Source of the DNA: Helicobacteraceae bacterium
GTDB lineage: Bacteria > Campylobacterota > Campylobacteria > Campylobacterales > Sulfurimonadaceae
Assembly (NCBI GenBank): GCA_027038835.1
Contig: JALWGC010000019.1
Span: 127,538-191,537, forward strand
Length of the DNA: 64,000 bases
Direction: 5' to 3'
In this document: piece after piece, positions 57,350-64,000 of the stretch
Layout of the letters: each line of letters starts with the position of its first letter
Numbering within the stretch: position 1 is the stretch's first letter
Translations under genes and position numbers: made by a program
Notes under the pieces: generated by a model
Told to the model about the DNA's origin: nothing
The model's database searches: none
The model's input: the letters and a program-made list of their open reading frames with translations, nothing else

Positions 57350-57771
57350 CCAAACATCTCCACACTCAATACCGTCAAATAGGCGACGAAAAAAGAAAAT
57401 ACGAAACTCAAGAAGTTTCGCCACAGCGTAAAACGTGCTCCGAAAATCCCAAACTCCATAGGCAACTGCACCACTCCTAACGTAACGAACGAAAGGATAA
57501 ACGCAGCCACTCCGTAAAAAGAAGCTCCCTCCTTCAGAAGCTCTCCCCCTATAATATAACTTACAAACGGCTGCCCCACCGAAACGGCACCCACACCTAC
57601 GCCAACAATCATGTCATGGAGCATCGAACCGTTAAAAAGCGCCTTTATCATCTCCGGTGTAACGTAGGTTTTGAAAATCCCTACCAATCCGACAACCGCC
57701 AACAACATCGGTGTTACCATCTTTAGCATCACACCCGTTTGTTTGAGTGCATTTTGTATTCGTGTTTTAAT
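57346..57771 (-). CDS. Permease half-protein A (YraQ/COG0701-like, N-terminal half), probable ATT start
   Basis: About 141 residues with three or four membrane helices. GVGVGAVSVGQPFVSYIIGGELL, starting near residue 58, is the first-half counterpart of the motif in the next gene, and VQLPMEFGIFG follows. The first canonical start is GTG/ATG at 57732/57729, but the frame runs on through 13 more codons (KTRIQNALKQTGV) to an ATT at 57769-57771. AAGGGGT lies at ideal spacing before that ATT, and it overlaps the stop of the Cache-GGDEF-EAL gene. I therefore favour the ATT start, which is rare. Confidence 0.65.
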
Positions 57772-60700
57772 CGTTCACCCCTTGTATTACTTCCAAAGGT
57801 TCACTAAGGTAATACCCTTGCATATAATCGATATCGAATCCCTCCAACACTTCCAAAATCTCTTTACTTGAGACATGTTCGGCTATAAGCTTGATATCCA
57901 AAGATTTTGCGAATTTTACAATAGCATCGACAACGTAGTATTCATCGGAGTCCAAATGGATGTTTTTAATCAGTGAGCCGTCTATTTTTATATAATCAGG
58001 ACGTATCTGCAAAATATAAGAAAAGTTAGAGTATCCAGAGCCGAAATCATCTATGGCAAAACGTACCCGTAACTTTCTCATCTTGGCGATAAACGGACGA
58101 ACCGTCTCGAAGTTGTCTATCTCTTCCGTTTCGAGAATCTCGAGTATTAATTTGTCTTGCACATTATAATGTTTGAGCGCATCGACCAAAAAAGCCACCG
58201 TATCTTCGTTTTGGATGTCGTCTATCGATATATTGATGGAAAAATCGGCATCGATATTTTGAAATTTTCTAAACGTCTTTTCTATGACGATTTTGGTAAG
58301 CTGAGGATAGAGTTTCGATTCTTTCGCTACTTTCAAAAACATATGCGGTGCTATCACTTTGTCGTTATCGATCATACGTATAAGCGATTCGTATTTTTTG
58401 TTTTGTGGATTTTTCACATCGACAATCGGCTGGTAAAAGACAACGATATTGTCGTTTTCAATCGCGTATTCGAGTTTGGTTCTCCACAATATAAATTCTG
58501 ATTGTCTATTCATTTCCAAATTTGTCGGATCGTATATCATAAACAAAGACTTCGTTCTTTTGGCTTCGTTCAAAGCCAAGTCGGCATATGCGACTAGATT
58601 CTCCTCACCAAACGAAACACCGCCACTAAATGTTATTCTAATATCCCTAGGCAAGCGCTCTTTGGTAAAATGTAAATCTAAAATCGATTTTTCCAGCGCA
58701 TGCATAATCTGCTCGAGTTCTTCTTTATTGCATCGCCCCTCTTTTAGTAAAACGAACTCGTCCGAACCGATTCTATACAACCGCATATCAGTATCGTTCG
58801 TAAAAGCTCTCAGTGCGTCGGCTATCTCTTTCAAAATATAATTTCCAGCATCACTACCATAATAGTCGTTGATATTTTTAAAAGAATCGATATCGAGTAA
58901 AATCAACGTTTTCTCGCCACTTTTTTTCAAATCTTTCTGTAAGGACTTTCTATTGTGCAAACCTGTCAATTCGTCGATGTAGAGTTGCCGTTTCAACCCT
59001 TTGTTCAAAGTGTCGATCGAATCCGCCATCTCATTGAAAGAGTGAGCGAGTTGCCCTATTTCGTCTTTTGCGTTCGATTCGATCTTATAGTTAAAATCGT
59101 TCTCTTTGAGTTTTTTTGTCGCGACAAGAACGCTTTTTATACGACTGGAAATATTGTTGGCTATCAACACGGCGACATACACGACCAACACTATCAAAAC
59201 CAAAGTCGTAAACGATATCTTGACTATCTGCACTTTTATTTTATTGTAAATTTCATTGGATATCGCCGAAATACTCTGTGTTATGTTTTCGTTTTCTTTA
59301 TCGATCACCTTATCGATATTCTTTTTCGTTTCGTTCGCCGCACTATGAAACTCCTCGACATTCGCTCCTATTGTTACAAAACCGAAACTTTTTTTTGCAC
59401 TTCCCGGATTTTGAACATAATACGGAATCGCCGCTGCCGTTGTCAACTTCCAAACCTTACTCCAAAAAATAACAAACGAACCATACCCACCGTCTCCGAC
59501 AAGCTCCGACCACCCTTCACACTGCGGAGCGAAGTTGAGGTACTTGCAATCAAGCCCTATCTCCCCTTTTTTCAATTGTTCGATATTCGGTTTTTTCTTC
59601 AAAGACTGCTTAAAAAAAACAGGTTGCTTTTGTAAAAAAGAACTCAAATCGCTTTCGTTGCTTTCTTTGAACTTTTTCGCCAAAGAGGCATCGATCCAAC
59701 CCGGAACTTTCCTACCCGTTTTGGGATCATATCCCATGATAAAATAATCTCTTGGATGGGATATACACGAAAAATTACTGTCCCACATGAACGCGTAGTT
59801 ACCGTTACTGGCATCGGGGATATCCAAAGGTTGTGGAGAAAGAGGATTGAAATAGTCGGTATAATCCATCAAATGACGATGATCCAGCGCCAAAGTAAGA
59901 TATCCCAAAAGTTTCGAACCGTCATAAACCGGCGCGACGAATCGAACGATACCTTCGAATTTTTTACCGACGGGATTTTCTTTTCCGGCATACGCATACT
60001 TTTGCGGCTCGAACACGACACCCATTTTGGCCGCTTTTTTCCGTGTAAACGAGCCGATAACAGGCGATGGTACGTAAGCTCCTATCACTTCGGAAACGTA
60101 AATTTCCCCTTTTTTGAGTTTTTTCGCTTCTTGAAAATATTTTTCTGCATGAAGATATGTATTTTTTCGAAGAGAAATATCTTTCAACGTAGCGTCTATA
60201 GAAGAAACTTTATATATTTCTTTCCCGTCGGGTCTGAAAAATGTTATCTCTTTGTAGATAGGGATAATCTCTTTTTTTCTTTCTTGTTTTTTCACTTTGT
60301 GAAATTCGTTCGCATTATCTTCCAGCGAAGTCCGGTTTAGAACCAATTCTTGATTTTTCAACTCTTTGGAAACCCACCTGTCATTTTTCGCATCGTAAAA
60401 ATATTTTGCAGGTACATACACTTCTTTATTTTTTTTCGCATAAAACTCTTGAAGTGTTTTTTGATTGATATCTAGAGTGGATAAAAATCGAACATCTTCA
60501 TCTCTTTCTCGCAGAAAATGGGCTATCCTATCGGCAAGAAGCACCGTTAAATATTCCAAATTCGATTGCGATTTCGCATCTAACGCTTCTATGCTGTCGG
60601 TAATTGCCGTATAGGTCGTTTTCTCCAAAGAGTTCTGGCTACTCTTGATGATATTGCCTGTTCTTTCTTTAAGCAGTCCATCGATCTCGATGAAACTCAC

Positions 60701-60799
60701 TATCCCTATTCCTGCGAGCAAAAGCAATGGAACTATTTTGAAAATGATAAAAACGACGATCAGTTTCAATTTGATCGAGTAATCTTTGAATTTAAACAT
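57767..60799 (-). CDS. Cache-HAMP-GGDEF-EAL protein with degenerate catalytic motifs
   Basis: A 1010-residue sensor with helices near 12-35 and 533-556. Between them is a very large periplasmic region (about 40-530), double-Cache-like with FVAPVYDGSKLLGYLTLALD near 285-304. HAMP follows (about 556-610). The GGDEF domain has GSDEF in place of GGDEF. In the EAL domain EAL reads ESL and EGVE reads EHVS, though DDFGSGYS, the KID lysine and QGYY remain. Catalysis by either domain is doubtful; a receptor role is plausible. Its stop overlaps the likely start of a permease half-gene. Confidence 0.88.
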   Translation of the reverse strand: MFKFKDYSIKLKLIVVFIIFKIVPLLLLAGIGIVSFIEIDGLLKERTGNIIKSSQNSLEKTTYTAITDSIEALDAKSQSNLEYLTVLLADRIAHFLRERDEDVRFLSTLDINQKTLQEFYAKKNKEVYVPAKYFYDAKNDRWVSKELKNQELVLNRTSLEDNANEFHKVKKQERKKEIIPIYKEITFFRPDGKEIYKVSSIDATLKDISLRKNTYLHAEKYFQEAKKLKKGEIYVSEVIGAYVPSPVIGSFTRKKAAKMGVVFEPQKYAYAGKENPVGKKFEGIVRFVAPVYDGSKLLGYLTLALDHRHLMDYTDYFNPLSPQPLDIPDASNGNYAFMWDSNFSCISHPRDYFIMGYDPKTGRKVPGWIDASLAKKFKESNESDLSSFLQKQPVFFKQSLKKKPNIEQLKKGEIGLDCKYLNFAPQCEGWSELVGDGGYGSFVIFWSKVWKLTTAAAIPYYVQNPGSAKKSFGFVTIGANVEEFHSAANETKKNIDKVIDKENENITQSISAISNEIYNKIKVQIVKISFTTLVLIVLVVYVAVLIANNISSRIKSVLVATKKLKENDFNYKIESNAKDEIGQLAHSFNEMADSIDTLNKGLKRQLYIDELTGLHNRKSLQKDLKKSGEKTLILLDIDSFKNINDYYGSDAGNYILKEIADALRAFTNDTDMRLYRIGSDEFVLLKEGRCNKEELEQIMHALEKSILDLHFTKERLPRDIRITFSGGVSFGEENLVAYADLALNEAKRTKSLFMIYDPTNLEMNRQSEFILWRTKLEYAIENDNIVVFYQPIVDVKNPQNKKYESLIRMIDNDKVIAPHMFLKVAKESKLYPQLTKIVIEKTFRKFQNIDADFSINISIDDIQNEDTVAFLVDALKHYNVQDKLILEILETEEIDNFETVRPFIAKMRKLRVRFAIDDFGSGYSNFSYILQIRPDYIKIDGSLIKNIHLDSDEYYVVDAIVKFAKSLDIKLIAEHVSSKEILEVLEGFDIDYMQGYYLSEPLEVIQGVND

Positions 60800-60868
60800 T
60801 TTTTATTCTAATATGTTGTCTATTAAAGTTTGCTGATGGATAATATATAAAGCCTTTGGCATAAGCTT

Positions 60869-60898
60869 TTGCCAAAAAAATTGAAATTATGGTAAAAT
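60869..60898 (+). promoter_or_regulatory. Putative promoter of the unknown pair and thiI
   Basis: TTGCCA, an 18-base spacer and TAAAAT, 22 bases before the ATG at 60921. A 6-bp hairpin (TTTGGC against GCCAAA, 60855-60876) overlaps the -35 region and might be an operator. AAAGGAGGTGTG precedes the start codon. Confidence 0.4.
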
Positions 60899-60920
60899 AT
60901 ACAAAAAAAGGAGGTGTGAT

Positions 60921-61307
60921 ATGCAAGTAGGGACATCGCTTTATGACAACTACGCTGCGCTTTTGCGATACAGACAAGATGCGACACAAAACAAACACAA
61001 AGAAGCGGAAATCCTCCCGATAGAAAAACCGCAAATTCAACCGATTAAACACCCCTCCGAAACGATAGACAAAGAAGCGCTACAAAGCAAAATTGACGAA
61101 AAAAAAGACAATTTACGCCAATTCGTAGCTTTAAGTGCCGGCATAAACTCCGTTAAGAGTCAATTCGAAATTTATATGGAAGGGATGACGGGTGATGAAT
61201 ACAGTAGCGACACCATTGTCAAACTCGAAGATTTAAGAGAGATTCAGCGCCAAAACAACATCGTTAAAGCGTATGCCTACTACCAAGAAAACGGATTGAG
61301 CGCTTGA
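60921..61307 (+). CDS. Unknown soluble helical protein
   Basis: A 128-residue charged protein without signal or membrane segment. The middle (about 28-50) is Pro/Lys-rich (EKPQIQPIKHP), and the C-terminal half (about 52-125) is predicted to be helical, with KIDEKKDNLRQF and a late YAYYQENG. I do not recognise a family. It has an excellent ribosome binding site, AAAGGAGGTG. Its TGA overlaps the ATG of the next gene by one base, so the two proteins are probably made together. Confidence 0.72.
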   Translation: MQVGTSLYDNYAALLRYRQDATQNKHKEAEILPIEKPQIQPIKHPSETIDKEALQSKIDEKKDNLRQFVALSAGINSVKSQFEIYMEGMTGDEYSSDTIVKLEDLREIQRQNNIVKAYAYYQENGLSA

Positions 61308-62053
61308 TGCAAGAATCACCAAAACTGTTTCGACTTATCGAAGAGAAGTCGGCTAAAGAACACATAGAGAAGTTCAAAGAGTTTCTACCTCAGATGCTCA
61401 CCGAAAAAAGCGACCCTATTCCACTTAATGCGAGTGAAATAGAGTTCACACTTCAAAAAGACGGGGAGTTCGAACTCCATTTGCTAAACTATGAAGATTT
61501 GCAAAAAGAGCTCCAAAATCCCAAACTTCAAGAAAAGATTTTTCAAAGCCTCGACATCGTCGCATCCTTCGAAGACGATGGTAAGCATACACCGCTTATC
61601 GAAGAGATTCTCTCTAATATCCATACCGACTTGCAGCAAGAACAGCGCTTCGTATTTGGTATCAAGAGAGTACAAACTCCATCCAAATATCCGGTAAAAA
61701 TCCTCTTTGGCGAGATTTTACCCATAAACCAACTCCAAGCCAAACTCGGCGAAGAGGTATTCCATTTTCTAAACAACGACAAAACATACTACATAGAACG
61801 TTTCAAACAAATTCGCGATGCCATCTCCAAAGAGATAGGCATTACGTTTTTACGCCTCAACCCGGTACTAGAAACTTCCCTCCCCCCTTATGGCGTAACT
61901 ATCGTCGATACCGTAACGGATAAAACGATAGCATCGTTTCAAACCGTTGCACTACAGCAAAAAGAAGATATGGAACACTATTTCATGCAGCTTCGTTCCA
62001 TTCTCATAAAACTCGCTCAAGAGATGAAAAAACGTCAAAATCGAATTTCATAA
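61307..62053 (+). CDS. Unknown soluble protein coupled to the previous gene
   Basis: A 248-residue mixed alpha/beta protein without signal peptide or membrane helices. It opens with helices (LFRLIEEKSAKEHIEKFKEFL) and ends with a basic helix (LAQEMKKRQNR). No catalytic motif or family was recognised. The start is the ATG overlapping the previous stop (TGATG). It ends 10 bases before thiI. The pair may belong to thiI's transcript, but nothing links it to sulfur metabolism. Confidence 0.72.
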   Translation: MQESPKLFRLIEEKSAKEHIEKFKEFLPQMLTEKSDPIPLNASEIEFTLQKDGEFELHLLNYEDLQKELQNPKLQEKIFQSLDIVASFEDDGKHTPLIEEILSNIHTDLQQEQRFVFGIKRVQTPSKYPVKILFGEILPINQLQAKLGEEVFHFLNNDKTYYIERFKQIRDAISKEIGITFLRLNPVLETSLPPYGVTIVDTVTDKTIASFQTVALQQKEDMEHYFMQLRSILIKLAQEMKKRQNRIS

Positions 62054-62063
62054 AGGTTATACA

Positions 62064-63512
62064 TTGCAAAAAACACAAAAATTCATAGTAAAACTATTCC
62101 CAGAAATCATGATAAAGGGGCAAAGCGCAAAACGGCAGATGATAGGGCAACTTTTTGCCAACTTGAAAGTTTTGCTCGAAAAAATCGACCCATCGATCGA
62201 AATTACGAAATTTTCCGATAAAATCGAAGTTGTCTCTTTGGTAGATGTCGTAGAGGAAGTTCGAGAAAGATTGCTCAACACTCCGGGTATCGAAACGGTA
62301 CTTGAAGCGCTTCAGTTCGATAACGTCGAAACTTTGGACGATATCAAATCGATAGTAGGAAAAACGCTTGCTCAGACGCTGGAAAATAAAACTTTTGTCG
62401 TTCGCGCGAAAAGATCGGGTCAACATCCGTTTAAATCGATAGATATCGAACGGGGTGTTGGAGGATACCTCTTAGCACACTCTAACGCGAAAAAAGTAAG
62501 TCTCAAAAATCCGCAAATAACCGTTTCACTCGAGCTTGTAAACAACCAACTAAACATCATAACCGCAAAACACAAAGCTCTTGGCGGTTTCCCTATCGGC
62601 ACACAAGGAGATATACTCTCATTGATGTCAGGTGGTTTCGATTCGACCGTAGCTTCGTTTCTCAGTATCAAAAGAGGATTGAAAACCCATTATCTTTTTT
62701 TCAATCTTGGTGGAAAAGCACATGAAATCGGTGTCAAACAAGTTGCCTACTATCTTTGGTCGAAATTTAGCGCTTCGCACAAAGTACGATTTATTACCAT
62801 CAACTTCGAAGATATCGTAACCGAAATTTTTCGCTCTATCCCACCAACCTACATGGGTGTCATGCTCAAACGCTTAATGCTTCAAGCAGCGCAAGAAATT
62901 GCAAACGAAATGGAAATAGACGCTCTTTTGACGGGAGAAAGTGTTGCGCAAGTCTCAAGTCAAACACTACGCAATCTAGCTCTTATTGACCAAGCTACAG
63001 ATAAACTCGTCCTACGCCCACTTGCAATGATGAACAAACCGGAAATTATCGCTATAGCTGATAGTATCGGTACACGCCACTTTGCTGAGAGTATGCCCGA
63101 ATACTGCGGTGTCATCTCCCAAAACCCAGTTACTCACGGCTCTTACAAACGGGTTGAAAAAATAGCCAAACAGTTTAACTACGACGTACTTCAAAATGCC
63201 GTTATGAACGCTCAAAGACTCTACGTAGATGAAATAGTTGAAGATATCAACGAAATGGCAGCCGTAGAGATAGTACACGAAATAAAAGAAGACGATGTAA
63301 TTATAGATATACGAGGGGAAGAAGAAGCTATAAATTTATCTGCAAAAACACTCAATATTCCATTTTACAACCTCAAAAAAGAGTTTCCTCGCCTCCCAAA
63401 AGATACTACCTATCTACTTTACTGCGACAAAGGTGTTATGAGTCAGCTGCATGCGCAATACCTCAAAGATGAATTCAAAGCAGAAAATGTAAAGGTCTAT
63501 AGACCCACATAA
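62064..63512 (+). CDS. thiI: tRNA 4-thiouridine synthetase ThiI with rhodanese domain
   Basis: Makes 4-thiouridine at position 8 of tRNA and, with the rhodanese domain, can supply sulfur to thiazole synthesis. The 482-residue protein has an NFLD/THUMP region (about 1-170), the PP-loop SGGFDST at 189-195, Cys348 in MPEYCG and a C-terminal rhodanese domain with Cys454 in LYCDKG. The two cysteines match the disulfide pair of the E. coli enzyme. The start is TTG at 62064-62066, with AAAGG seven bases upstream. Confidence 0.95.
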   Translation: MQKTQKFIVKLFPEIMIKGQSAKRQMIGQLFANLKVLLEKIDPSIEITKFSDKIEVVSLVDVVEEVRERLLNTPGIETVLEALQFDNVETLDDIKSIVGKTLAQTLENKTFVVRAKRSGQHPFKSIDIERGVGGYLLAHSNAKKVSLKNPQITVSLELVNNQLNIITAKHKALGGFPIGTQGDILSLMSGGFDSTVASFLSIKRGLKTHYLFFNLGGKAHEIGVKQVAYYLWSKFSASHKVRFITINFEDIVTEIFRSIPPTYMGVMLKRLMLQAAQEIANEMEIDALLTGESVAQVSSQTLRNLALIDQATDKLVLRPLAMMNKPEIIAIADSIGTRHFAESMPEYCGVISQNPVTHGSYKRVEKIAKQFNYDVLQNAVMNAQRLYVDEIVEDINEMAAVEIVHEIKEDDVIIDIRGEEEAINLSAKTLNIPFYNLKKEFPRLPKDTTYLLYCDKGVMSQLHAQYLKDEFKAENVKVYRPT

Positions 63513-63540
63513 AACGTAAAACGCAATATTCTACGAATTA

Positions 63541-63849
63541 TCAATAACACCTAAATATCAAAGTCACGTGAGGGGGATTGCCGGGATAAAAGGGAGTTTG
63601 TGATGTTTGTTCGTTGACTAATTGAAATCTTTTTTGAATCGACTCACAATAATCTTCAGCTTTTCTGTAAGCCCTTTCGGTAAGTTCATTCATATCTACA
63701 ATATCCTCTCCTGCTTCGAGAGTAATAGAATGTGTATTACCACCGGTTTTATAAACTAAAGGAACAGCAGATGAAGACTCGAAATGCCCAGAACATGCAT
63801 TTAAAAAAATAGTAATTAGAAAAAAAGATAAAAAGAAAACGATTTTCAT
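63541..63849 (-). CDS. Small lipoprotein, unknown
   Basis: A 102-residue protein with a lipoprotein signal (FLNAC, Cys at about 19) and a mature part containing ITLEAGEDIVDMNELTERAYRKAEDYC near 43-69. Two further cysteines (Cys69 and Cys101) could form a disulfide. No family recognised. It is preceded by AGGAATTTT and lies just downstream of the 5S rRNA on the same strand, so it may be transcribed from beyond the rRNA operon or from its own promoter. Confidence 0.72.
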   Translation of the reverse strand: MKIVFFLSFFLITIFLNACSGHFESSSAVPLVYKTGGNTHSITLEAGEDIVDMNELTERAYRKAEDYCESIQKRFQLVNEQTSQTPFYPGNPPHVTLIFRCY

Positions 63850-63904
63850 AAAATTCCTAAATGTTTTGGTAATAAAAAAGAAGTAAAAGGAAGAAAAAAC
63901 CGAC

Positions 63905-64000
63905 CAACTATGCGGCGACCTACGTTCCCACCCCCGAAGGGGGCAGTATCATCAGCGATGAGAGGCTTAGCTTCCAGGTTCGGAATGGAGCTGGGCGTTT
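63905..64000 (-). rRNA. rrf: 5S ribosomal RNA (3' part; 5' end beyond window)
   Basis: The reverse complement from the right edge contains CAGCTCCATTCCGAACCTGG, then GAAGCTAAGCC and a GGGGGTGGGAACGTAGGTCG-like end, the conserved loop B, loop C and 3' sections of bacterial 5S rRNA. About 95 of 115-120 bases are present. The exact 3' end is uncertain by a few bases. A run of six Ts follows on the minus strand (63894-63899) and probably serves termination. The rest of the rRNA operon lies to the right. Confidence 0.93.

Overview
The window is a compact stretch of a Campylobacterota (epsilonproteobacterial) chromosome, with moderately low G+C (judged by eye). The placement rests on several gene groups that I recognise from Helicobacter, Campylobacter and their free-living relatives: an HsrA/CosR-type response regulator, the ferredoxin-gppA pair, the aroB-mscS-mtaB-ftsH-like-bioV run, and the lpxC-(tsaB-like)-thrB-ylxR-infB-rbfA-rimP run. 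A three-subunit succinate/fumarate oxidoreductase with a CCG-domain subunit, many cyclic-di-GMP proteins and a zinc-binding chemoreceptor suggest a motile, environmentally responsive, probably free-living member. The genus cannot be fixed from this sequence alone. Genes are tightly packed: many neighbours overlap by 4 to 26 bases, and the longest stretch without a convincing gene is about 180 bases.

Layout. 1-2.7 kb (minus): thiL, truD and psd (cut by the window edge). 2.8-9.7 kb (plus): a membrane protein with a degenerate GGDEF domain, the sdhABE/mfrABE-like operon, and a PAS protein overlapping a chemoreceptor with a CZB zinc domain. 9.7-21.8 kb (minus): mogA, bioV, a protease-dead FtsH homologue, mtaB, mscS, aroB, a TrkA-like protein, thiS, a dihydroorotase lacking its metal ligands, a metallophosphatase and dsbD. 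21.9-26.1 kb (minus): a signalling block with a lipoprotein solute-binding protein, a GGDEF-EAL protein, a possible 28-codon ORF and a GGEEF cyclase. 26.2-29.0 kb (plus): acs, a DUF190 gene and crcB. 29.0-40.6 kb (minus): thirteen closely packed or overlapping genes from flhB to a small membrane protein, covering flagellar export, nanoRNA turnover, envelope synthesis, threonine synthesis, translation initiation and ribosome maturation, riboflavin and menaquinone. 40.7-43.2 kb (minus): a toxin-antitoxin pair with a truncated second antitoxin, then nadA-nadC. 43.3-48.2 kb (plus): plsY, folB, the HsrA/CosR-like regulator, a histidine kinase, ferredoxin and gppA. 48.2-53.9 kb: bamA, tyrA (plus), a tyrosine recombinase, and a BamB-like/YfgM-like pair. 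54-56.8 kb (plus): gatC, an ArsC/Spx-like gene, pilT and tgt. 56.8-60.8 kb (minus): a Cache-HAMP-GGDEF-EAL protein with degenerate catalytic motifs, overlapping a permease split into two half-genes. 60.9-63.5 kb (plus): two unknown coupled genes and thiI. The window ends with a small lipoprotein gene and the 3' part of a 5S rRNA, so an rRNA operon enters from the right on the minus strand.

Most genes are housekeeping. The parts that repay attention are: the lipoprotein/GGDEF-EAL block; the second cyclic-di-GMP locus, whose receptor-like protein overlaps a split permease that may start at ATT; the two enzyme-derived proteins that have lost their catalytic metal sites (FtsH-like and PyrC-like); and the HsrA/CosR-type regulator that keeps its phosphorylatable aspartate beside a histidine kinase. 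I saw no CRISPR array, insertion sequence, prophage or tRNA gene.
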